Positions 32,352-38,701 of a stretch of 64,000 bases of DNA are shown here, in pieces; position 1 is the first letter of the stretch, and each line of letters opens with the position of its first letter. The stretch is taken from assembly GCF_036250695.1 (NCBI RefSeq), contig NZ_CP109427.1:7502001-7566000 (forward strand), in the 5' to 3' direction. The DNA comes from Streptomyces sp. NBC_01497. GTDB lineage: Bacteria; Actinomycetota; Actinomycetes; Streptomycetales; Streptomycetaceae. A program made the translations under genes and the position numbers. A model generated the notes under the pieces. That model ran no database searches and was not told the DNA's origin. It was given only the letters and a program-made list of their open reading frames with translations.

Positions 32352-32696
32352 TCACAGTTCGAGAGCGTCCTGAACCGTCGCGGCGAAGGTGAACGCGGAC
32401 CGGGTTCCCGTCACGTCGAAGAGGCGCTCCACCACAGCGCTGAGCGGCCCGGCGATCACGAGCCGCCGGCTCCTGCCCCGCGCGCGCAGCAGCACGTGCA
32501 GCACCGTCGAGTCGGCGAACGACACCCCGGAGAGGTCGACCACCACCAGCCGGGCGTCCTCCCGGTCCGCCTTCTCCAGCGCGTCGTCCAGCAGTGACGC
32601 GTTCTCGTCGTCGAGGGACCCGGTCGCCCGCACGATGCGGCTGCCGTTGTCCGTCGTACGGGCGACGACCGTCGCAGAGTTCTCCACCACGGCCAC
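32352..32696 (-). CDS. STAS domain anti-sigma factor antagonist
   Basis: A 114-residue RsbV-like protein from GTG 32696. GSRIVRATGSLDDENASLLDDAL, LVVVDLSGVSFADSTVLHVLL with the phospho-acceptor Ser in ADST, and RLFDVTGTRSAFTF cover the whole STAS fold. It is the first of five signalling genes on the minus strand. Its nearest partner is the HATPase protein gene 137 bp downstream, with which it likely forms a phosphorylation-controlled pair. Confidence 0.85.
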   Translation of the reverse strand: MAVVENSATVVARTTDNGSRIVRATGSLDDENASLLDDALEKADREDARLVVVDLSGVSFADSTVLHVLLRARGRSRRLVIAGPLSAVVERLFDVTGTRSAFTFAATVQDALEL

Positions 32697-33138
32697 AGGT
32701 TCTCATGCCGCGTTCCGGTCCGGACGGGGACCTCCGGGGATCGCGTGAAGGAAGTGATCCGACGGACCCACAGGGGGCACGGCCCCGCGCGGTACGCGGC
32801 GTCCGCGGGACCGTGTCCGGTGGCCGCAGGACGGGCCCGCAGGGGTTCGGCCGGCAGGGGACGCCGTCGCGGGAGAGGTACGGACGTGACCGCCTCACCC
32901 TCACCGCGGCGGCGGCCCGGCCGAGCGGGTGGACGCACAGAACGGGCCGCGCCGGCCGCCGGGTCGGACGACCACGGGCACGCGCCGGCCGGAGCGCCGC
33001 TCGACGACGCGGAGTGCGCGCAGAGCGCCGGGCGCCGCCCGACGGAGTCGGCGCCGTACGGTCCGGAGCGCCGGCGGACCCCCGGGGGGCGTCCTCCACG
33101 ACGAGGCCCGAGGGTGCGCGTGCTGCCCGGCCGCGGCC
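32697..33138. other. gene-free stretch before the STAS gene
   Basis: Very GC-rich; open frames on both strands have no domain and no consistent codon bias. It separates the STAS gene start from the end of the M24 peptidase gene and should hold the STAS promoter near 32720-32760, where it is less GC-rich. Confidence 0.45.
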
Positions 33139-33840
33139 TCAGGCGAGGTCGAGCAGTTCCTCGTGGAAACCGCCGAAACCCCGTTCCCGGTCCACGAGGT
33201 GGATCTCCAGGATCCAGTGGCAGGTCCGGCCACGGGCGTCGGGGCGGCGCATCGGGCGGTCGCTGCCGGGTGTGATGTACGAGGCGATCTCGTCGCCGTT
33301 GATCTTCTCGTGCGGGAACTCGCCCACCAGGTGCCCGCAGTGGTGCCCGCCGAACTCCCAGCCCGCCTCCTGCGTGAGCCGGACGACCTCCGCGTACAAC
33401 TGCTCGCCGGTGATCGCGCGGTCCGACTCGAAGACCCGGCGGCCCGCCCCGAAGATCTCCGGCAGGGCGTCCCGCAGCCGCAGCTTGGCCGGGTCGTCGC
33501 CCAGCACGAAGGTGCGGCCGAAGTCGGCCTCCCACTCCTCGAAGAGCGGTCCGAAGTCGGCGAAGAGGATGTCGCCCTCCTCGATCACCCGGTCCGGCGG
33601 GTTCTCGCGATACGGGTGCAGGGTGTGGGGACCCGCACGCACGATGCGCTTGTGCCAGAACCTGCGTACCCCGTACAGCTCGTTGGCCAGATCCCTGATC
33701 CGGTCGCTGACCGCCCGCTCGCTCTCGCCGGGGGCCAGCAGGCCGCGCTTCTCCACCTGGGCGAACAGATCCTCGGCCTTGGCCTGCGCGTCGAGCAGCC
33801 GCCGCGCGCGTTCCGTCTCTTCAGCTGCGCCATCACTCAT
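33139..33840 (-). CDS. M24 family metallopeptidase (short aminopeptidase P-like)
   Basis: A 233-residue pita-bread-fold protein. Metal-ligand positions of the family are present: two Asp in ILFADFGPLFEEWEADFGRTF, His in GGHHCGHLVGEF, and Glu residues in WILEIHL and GFGGFHEELLDL. It is shorter than classic aminopeptidase P (about 400 residues) because it lacks the N-terminal creatinase domain. It probably cleaves short peptides in the cytoplasm with two metal ions. ATG 33840 is the only sensible start. No operon partners are visible. Confidence 0.85.
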   Translation of the reverse strand: MSDGAAEETERARRLLDAQAKAEDLFAQVEKRGLLAPGESERAVSDRIRDLANELYGVRRFWHKRIVRAGPHTLHPYRENPPDRVIEEGDILFADFGPLFEEWEADFGRTFVLGDDPAKLRLRDALPEIFGAGRRVFESDRAITGEQLYAEVVRLTQEAGWEFGGHHCGHLVGEFPHEKINGDEIASYITPGSDRPMRRPDARGRTCHWILEIHLVDRERGFGGFHEELLDLA

Positions 33841-33973
33841 GCGCCGAGCCTAGGGCCCCCGGGGCCTGGACCGCCCGGACATGGGCGCGGAGGGCCGGCC
33901 CGCGGTGGACGGGACGTCCCGACGGCCGCGGCGGGCGGGTGGACCCGGGCGACGGCGCCGGGCCGGGCGCTCG

Positions 33974-33986
33974 CATAATGCAGGGA
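33974..33986 (+). promoter_or_regulatory. -10 box of a probable leaderless promoter
   Basis: CATAAT at 33974-33979 lies 6 bp before the ATG at 33986, so transcription would begin at or next to the start codon. No Shine-Dalgarno with normal spacing exists, which agrees with a leaderless mRNA. No clear -35 box is seen. Confidence 0.5.
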
Positions 33987-34519
33987 TGGCACGCAATGCG
34001 AAGACAGCACGGAAGAACCCCCTCATCACGGCCGCGACGGCGCTCGCGGCGCCCGCCGTGCTGGCGGCCTGCCTCACCGGCTGCGGCGGTCACTCCTCGC
34101 CCGACGCGTCCCCCGCCGCTCCCACGCCGAGCGGGACCCCGGGCCAGGTCGAGGCCAGTTCGAACGGTGCGGTGGTGTCCGTGACCGGGGCCGTCGCCCA
34201 TCTCGACCACTCCGGTGACGGCACCCTCACCATGACCGTCAGCAACTCCGGTACGGTCACCGACCATCTCGACATGGTCGGCGTCCCCGGCGGGGCGCGC
34301 GGGGCGCTCGGCGGCGGCAAGAACCCCAAGGGCAACGGGGCGATGAACACCGCGGGCATCCTGATCCTGCCCGACGGCAGTACCACCTTCGGTTCTGCGG
34401 GCGGGCCCAGTGTGGCACTCCGCCACGTCAGCGGAGTGACGAGCGGTCATACCCTGCCGGTGATCCTGCAGTTCGGCGTGGCGGGACTCGTCCGCCTCCA
34501 GGCGCACGTAACGGACTGA
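33986..34519 (+). CDS. lipoprotein, PCu(A)C copper-chaperone-like
   Basis: A 177-residue exported lipoprotein. Residues 1-33 are a signal with the lipobox LTGC, then a Ser/Pro/Thr-rich linker. The domain (residues 60-175) has GAVVSVTGAVAHLDHSGDGTLTMTVSNSG, MNTAGILILPDGSTTFG and GHTLPVILQFGVAG, resembling the cupredoxin-like DUF461/PCu(A)C fold. The usual Met/His copper ligands are only partly evident (HLDMVG, GAMNT), so copper binding is uncertain. It is divergent from the M24 gene and probably translated from a leaderless mRNA. Confidence 0.65.
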   Translation: MARNAKTARKNPLITAATALAAPAVLAACLTGCGGHSSPDASPAAPTPSGTPGQVEASSNGAVVSVTGAVAHLDHSGDGTLTMTVSNSGTVTDHLDMVGVPGGARGALGGGKNPKGNGAMNTAGILILPDGSTTFGSAGGPSVALRHVSGVTSGHTLPVILQFGVAGLVRLQAHVTD

Positions 34520-34528
34520 TCCGCCGGG

Positions 34529-34726
34529 TCACTTGATGTGCTTCATCGTCAGGTGCGAGTCCACGCGGGCGATGCCCGGCACGTCCTCCAGCATGTCCGT
34601 CACGAAGGACTCGTAGTGCTGGAGGCTCTCCGTCGCGACCCGCAGGAAGTAGTCCGGCAGGCCGAACATCCGCCGGAACTCGACGACTTCGACGAAGGAC
34701 GTGGCACGCTCCTCGAACGCGAGCAC
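34529..34726 (-). pseudogene. Lrp/AsnC family regulator, C-terminal remnant
   Basis: The last 65 codons match the C-terminal ligand-binding (RAM) domain of BkdR-type Lrp regulators: FVEVVEFRRMFGLPDYFLRVA, ESLQHYESFVTDMLEDVPGI and SHLTMKHIK, ending in a normal stop. The N-terminal DNA-binding half is missing: upstream the frame runs into unrelated sequence that on the other strand is the end of an azlD gene. The fragment is a truncation product and should not be functional. Confidence 0.75.
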
Positions 34727-34784
34727 GGTCGCCCGGTCGCTGCCGCCCGCCCGGGGCGTACCGCCGGCACCCGCCGGCGCGTTG

Positions 34785-34901
34785 GCGTGGCCGGTGGCGC
34801 GACTCGTTCCGGTGCTGGTCACCGTCGCCCTGCACGCCTGGCGTCGCTCCACCCTGCTGAGCATCGCGGCGGGCACGGCGGTGTCCCTGCTCCTGAACTG
34901 A
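34785..34901 (+). pseudogene. AzlD-family branched-chain amino acid exporter subunit, C-terminal remnant
   Basis: Plus-strand codons read ARLVPVLVTVALHAWRRS then TLLSIAAGTAVSLLLN and stop. This is the last transmembrane segment pair of AzlD, the small subunit of the AzlCD exporter. No N-terminal part or azlC is present. In intact genomes azlCD often lies divergently from an Lrp regulator, which is exactly the arrangement of these two abutting fragments. Confidence 0.65.
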
Positions 34902-35039
34902 GTGGGGGCTGGACCGCTGCGGGCGGACGCCGGGCGCGCGGGCCGGGTCCCCGCGCGGACGGCCGAGCCCGGGCTCTGCCGGTGGCGTAAGGGCCCGCAC
35001 GCGGTCGGGTGCCGTGGTTGGTCTCGCCGTGACGGCACA

Positions 35040-35310
35040 CATGCGCTCGACGGCCGGCGCGAGCCGGTCCACGTGCCGCACGTGCCCGGCCACACACCGG
35101 GCGGTGTCGCCGCCATCTGCTGGACAGTGGTGTGCTGTTCTCCGGCGACTCCGTCGCCACCGGCGAGGGGCGCCCCGTGTTCGGCCCCTTCCACGTGGAA
35201 CGGACCACCGCGATCGCCTCGTTCCACCGGCTGGCCGCACTGGAGCCGACTCTGGTGTGCGTACCGCACGGGGACCCGTTGACCGAGTCGGGCCGCAGCG
35301 GCCCTGAGAG
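35040..35310 (+). pseudogene. MBL-fold metallo-hydrolase, frameshifted C-terminal remnant
   Basis: One frame reads REPVHVPHVPGHTPGGVA, the His/Gly motif of metallo-beta-lactamase-fold hydrolases. The continuation is found in another frame: LLDSGVLFSGDSVATGEGRP, then GPFHVERTTAIASFHRLAAL and VCVPHGDPLTE. A one-base shift near 35110-35125 joins them. The N-terminal metal-binding HxHxDH part is absent. I read this as a decaying gene. Confidence 0.7.
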
Positions 35311-35527
35311 CGGCTGCCCCGGAGACGGACTGGCTCTGAACACCGCGTCGGGAGCGGGGAGTCGAGGTGGCCGCGGGCACCCGGGGTCCGCCCTGAGAGT
35401 GAGTGTTCGCGCATATGTGCCCGTGGGGCGCGGGGCGCTTCCCGGCCTATAGTTACACGCTGTCCGCCGCTCGGTAGGGCGGTCGCCGGCGATTCATGGT
35501 TCGGTTCGGCGTCAGGGGAGGCCGCTC

Positions 35528-36067
35528 ATGGCCAGTGTGTTTCAGGAGCGCAAGCTCAAGGGGATATTCGCGGCGTTCGACGCGGACGGCGACGGCTATC
35601 TGCGGGAAGAGGATTTCAGGGCGCTCGTCGTCCGCTGGAGCCGGCTGCCGGGAGTGGGTCCCGGGACGGAGCTGCGCGGCCGGGTGGAGACGCTGCTGAT
35701 GGGGTGGTGGGCGGCGCTGCTGGAAGTCGGCGACGCGAACGGGGACGGTGCGATCGACATGAGTGAACTGCTCGCCCTGGTCGACAAGCTGCCCGTGATG
35801 GTGGGCAGTGTGACGGCCACGGCCGAAACCGTCTTCGACGCCGTGGACGCCAACGACGACGGTGTCATCTCACCGGAAGAACACCGCAGGCTCGTCGAGA
35901 CCTGGAACGGCAGGCCCGTGGACATGACGGGCGTCTTCGAACTGCTCGACCTGAACGGGGACGGTCACCTCAGCCGCGACGAGTTCGCCCTGCTGTGGCG
36001 GCAGTTCTGGATGAGCGACGACCCGGTGGAGCCGGGCAACTGGCTCTGTGGCCGGTTCTCGGTCTGA
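35528..36067 (+). CDS. EF-hand calcium-binding protein (calerythrin-like)
   Basis: A 179-residue protein with four EF-hand loops: DADGDGYLREED, DANGDGAIDMSE, DANDDGVISPEE and DLNGDGHLSRDE. All keep the Asp/Asn ligands and central Gly, and the last Glu/Asp is present in each. This matches the calerythrin/sarcoplasmic-calcium-binding-like proteins of actinomycetes, which buffer or sense calcium in the cytoplasm. GGGGAGG 7 bp before ATG 35528 is a strong ribosome site. TATAGT at 35450-35455 may be the -10 box. Confidence 0.9.
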   Translation: MASVFQERKLKGIFAAFDADGDGYLREEDFRALVVRWSRLPGVGPGTELRGRVETLLMGWWAALLEVGDANGDGAIDMSELLALVDKLPVMVGSVTATAETVFDAVDANDDGVISPEEHRRLVETWNGRPVDMTGVFELLDLNGDGHLSRDEFALLWRQFWMSDDPVEPGNWLCGRFSV

Positions 36068-36455
36068 GGCGGATCGCCGCATGCCTCTGGGGGAGCGGCG
36101 GGCGGCCCTGGTGCGACGCGGGTGAGGCATCTTCCAGCAGCCCACCCAGGTCCGCCTGCGTGGCTCGGTGCTCGCCGACCCGTGTGAACGCCGAACGGTC
36201 CGGCGTCCACACCGAAACCGTCGTCTGATACGCCGTCAACGACGGCGAGGGCTCGTGCGTCGACCGGGCCGCCGCTCCTACCGCCTCGCGCCGGCGCGCC
36301 TGCCAGTGCGCGCGGGCGGGGGCGGCGGCCCGGCCGGTCGCGGCGAGATGGTCCGACACCGCCGGGACACCATCGCAGATCAGGGCGAGGTTGCTGGTGG
36401 GACGGATCAGCGCGAGGGCGCGGCCGGCCGCGCCGTGCGCCGCGGCACGGTGAGC
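36060..36455 (-). pseudogene. coding remnant of unrecognised protein
   Basis: The minus-strand frame reads EMAHRAAAHGAAGRALALIRP, LICDGVPAVSDHLAATGRAA, ARAHWQARRREAVGAAARSTH and TAYQTTVSVWTPDRSAFTRVGEH. Third codon positions are almost all G or C across 130 codons, as in real genes here. No start with a ribosome site is seen, and the 3' end runs into the converging EF-hand gene. It is probably a truncated gene; I do not recognise the family. Confidence 0.45.
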
Positions 36456-36781
36456 CATCTCCGCGGTGCTCGGGGGGTGGTGCGGCAGCCCTGGTCCCGG
36501 ACACCGGCCGACCGCCGCGGCACGTGACCATGAGCACGTCGGTCGGCCCCGGCGCTGTCGGCCGGCTGCCGGCAGCTCGGTGGGCCGCACCGACGGAGCC
36601 GAAGGGGCAGCGTCCGCGAGGCGAGGGCATGTGCCGGGGGCTTGCGCCGGGAGCGACGTCGCGGACTCGGCTCGGGGCCGGTCCGAAGCGGCGATCGGTG
36701 CCGGGGAAAAGGGATTGGAGGGACGATGATCAGGCTGGTAGCTTGCAGTCGACCGTGACACCGCCCGAGGAGGTGAGACCC
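36456..36781. other. intergenic region before the leader peptide
   Basis: No convincing gene. The last 60 bp are less GC-rich and should hold the promoter for the leader peptide and the alpha/beta hydrolase-fold gene. GAGGAGGTGA at 36766-36775 is the leader's strong ribosome site. Confidence 0.45.
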
Positions 36782-36835
36782 ATGAACGCTGTATCGATGT
36801 GGGTGCTCCCCCTTCCCGTCATGGCCGGCGACTGA
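36782..36835 (+). CDS. 17-residue leader peptide
   Basis: ATG 36782 follows a near-perfect Shine-Dalgarno (GAGGAGGTGA, about 7 bp away) and opens a 17-codon frame, MNAVSMWVLPLPVMAGD. It ends 55 bp before a TTG-started gene, with a hairpin in between. Such a strong ribosome site on a tiny frame suggests a regulatory leader peptide whose translation affects the downstream gene. No run of one amino acid points to a sensed metabolite. Confidence 0.55.
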   Translation: MNAVSMWVLPLPVMAGD

Positions 36836-36847
36836 CGTAGGTGTCGC

Positions 36848-36877
36848 CGGGAGCGCCTCGACAACAAGGCACTCCCG
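36848..36877 (+). promoter_or_regulatory. hairpin between leader peptide and hydrolase-fold gene
   Basis: CGGGAGCGCCT pairs with AGGCACTCCCG over an 8-base loop with a single C/A mismatch. It ends directly before the AAAGG ribosome site of the next gene, so it could act as an attenuator or govern access to that site. Confidence 0.6.
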
Positions 36878-36890
36878 AAAGGCAACACCC

Positions 36891-37655
36891 TTGCACGCAC
36901 TGCAGTTCACCGCCGAGTCGTCGTCGAACGGCGTACGCGAACGCGATTTCACCGTGGGCGACGTCCCCGGCGTTCTCTGGTCGCCGGTCCCCGGCGACGA
37001 TCCCGCGCCGCTGGTCCTGATGGGCCATGGCGGCGGCAGCCACAAGAAGCACCGGTCGATGGCGGGCCGCGCGCGCCTTCTCGTGACCGGCTGCGGTTTC
37101 CATGTCGCCGTCATCGACGCGCCCGGTCACGGAGACCGGCCGCGCACCGCGCTCGACGAGCAGGACATCGCGGCGTTGCGCACGGCGCAGGCGGCGGGTG
37201 AGCCGGAAAGCCCGATCGTCGTCCCGTACAACGCCCGCCTGGCGCAGCTCGCCGTGCCCGAGTGGCAGGCGACGCTGGACGCCCTTCAGGATCGTCCGGA
37301 GATCGGTGCCGACGGCCCGGTGGGCTACCTCGGCATCGGCCTCGGCACTGCGATCGGGCTGCCTCTGGTGGCGGTCGAGCCCAGGATCACGGCGGCGGTC
37401 TTCGGTTTGATGTGGCCCGATGCCCTGGTCGAGGCGGCGAAGCAGATCACCGTGCCGGTCGAGTTCGCTCTGCAGTGGGACGACGAGCGGATTCCGCGTG
37501 AGGACGCCCTCGCGCTGTTCGACGCCTTCGCCTCGAAGGAGAAGACGCTGCACGCCAACGCGGGCAAACACATCGACTTCCCCAGGTTCGAGGCCGACAG
37601 CGCGGTCCGCTTCCTCGCCCGGCACCTTGGGCGGGCGGTCGCCTCGACGGCCTGA
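36891..37655 (+). CDS. alpha/beta hydrolase-fold protein lacking the nucleophile serine
   Basis: 254 residues from TTG 36891, chosen because AAAGG lies 8 bp upstream and the frame begins there. The fold is dienelactone-hydrolase-like: LVLMGHGGGSHKKH (oxyanion loop), VIDAPGHGDRP, WQATLDAL and LPLVAVEPRITAAV. The nucleophile elbow, normally G-x-S-x-G, reads G148-I-G150-L-G152, so glycine replaces the catalytic serine. The acid region (QWDDERIP, Asp197) and the His (GKHIDFP, His227) remain. It may be a binding or regulatory protein. The leader peptide and hairpin upstream suggest translational control. Confidence 0.8.
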   Translation: MHALQFTAESSSNGVRERDFTVGDVPGVLWSPVPGDDPAPLVLMGHGGGSHKKHRSMAGRARLLVTGCGFHVAVIDAPGHGDRPRTALDEQDIAALRTAQAAGEPESPIVVPYNARLAQLAVPEWQATLDALQDRPEIGADGPVGYLGIGLGTAIGLPLVAVEPRITAAVFGLMWPDALVEAAKQITVPVEFALQWDDERIPREDALALFDAFASKEKTLHANAGKHIDFPRFEADSAVRFLARHLGRAVASTA

Positions 37656-37977
37656 AGGTGACAGGCAGCGGCGTCCGGTCCGCCGGGCGGGCGCCGCTGC
37701 CGCGGCTCGGGGCGGGGCTGCGTTCGCGGATGACGGATCGGCGTGGCCGGAGTCCCGCCACGTAACTCGCGGGCGCCCTGTCATAGCGGGGACGGCGGGG
37801 CCTCGGGGCCGAAGCGGACCGTACGGAGCGCGACGTCGGACAGGCTGTACCACGGCCGCCAACCCCTCGCAACCCTGTGCGAGAAGGAAAAGCTTGCGTT
37901 TCGCCGGGGCAGAGCCTACGGTCTTAACGGTACGAGGTCGTTTCGCTAGTGCCGCACGGAAAGGGGGCGACGGGACC
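37656..37977. other. intergenic region with TetR promoter
   Basis: No gene seen. TTGCGT at 37894-37899 and TACGGT at 37917-37922, 17 bp apart, form a good housekeeping-type promoter for the TetR gene. ACGGT is repeated at 37918-37922 and 37927-37931, a possible operator. Confidence 0.5.
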
Positions 37978-38613
37978 ATGATGGTGTCGCAGGCCTCCCC
38001 GCGGAGCGACCGGACGGACCCCGCGGACGGCGGGCCCTGTCCGCCGCGCAGGCGTAGCCGGATCTCCGCCGAGCGCGAGTCCGAGATCTACGAAGGCGTG
38101 CTGAGTCTGCTGCGTGAGGTGGGGTACGAGGCCCTCACGATGGACGCGGTGGCTCTCGGGGCGCGCTGCAGCAAAGCGACCCTCTACCGGAAGTGGAGCG
38201 GGAAGCCGCGGCTCGTGGCCGCCGCCCTGCGGCACAGCAGACCGTTCGACTTCGAAGGCCTGGACACCGGAAGCCTGGCGGGCGACCTGCACGAGCTGAC
38301 CGTACGCATCGGAGAGGCGAAGAAGGACACCGATCTCCTGCAGGCCGTCGTGCCCGCGGTGACCAAGGATCCCGAACTCGCCGCGGCCTTCGGCGAAGTA
38401 CTGCGACAGGACCATGACGCCCTCTACAGCATGTTCGACCGGGCCGCCGAGCGCGGTGAGGTCGCCGCCGACTGCCCGGCCCGTGCCTACCTGCCGCATC
38501 TCCTGCTGGGTGCCGTCGTCGCCCGCACGCTCATCGATCTGAAGGAACCGGACCCCCTCTATCTCCAGCGGTACGTGGACGCCGTCGTCCTCCCCGCCCT
38601 GACCCGGCGCTGA
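37978..38613 (+). CDS. TetR family transcriptional regulator
   Basis: A 211-residue protein. The helix-turn-helix lies at residues 30-75: RESEIYEGVLSLLREVGYEALTMDAVAL followed by CSKATLYRKWSGKPRLV. The C-terminal ligand/dimer domain includes LLQAVVPAVTKDPELAAAF and YLQRYVDAVVLPAL. ATG 37978 lies after an AAAGGGGG tract. The MFS exporter gene follows 88 bp downstream on the same strand, so it is most likely the repressor of that exporter. Confidence 0.88.
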   Translation: MMVSQASPRSDRTDPADGGPCPPRRRSRISAERESEIYEGVLSLLREVGYEALTMDAVALGARCSKATLYRKWSGKPRLVAAALRHSRPFDFEGLDTGSLAGDLHELTVRIGEAKKDTDLLQAVVPAVTKDPELAAAFGEVLRQDHDALYSMFDRAAERGEVAADCPARAYLPHLLLGAVVARTLIDLKEPDPLYLQRYVDAVVLPALTRR

Positions 38614-38701
38614 ACCGCGAGTCGACAGGGCGTCGTCACGCCCCCGACCCCGCGCGTGACCGGGCGCCGCTCATCCCCTGAAAGACCTGGAGGACCCCGG
38701 C

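Noticed and set aside
32745..33275. Open frames in the stretch between the STAS and M24 genes
   Set aside because: All are Arg/Gly/Pro-rich with no start signal, and frames on both strands look alike, as expected for noncoding GC-rich DNA.
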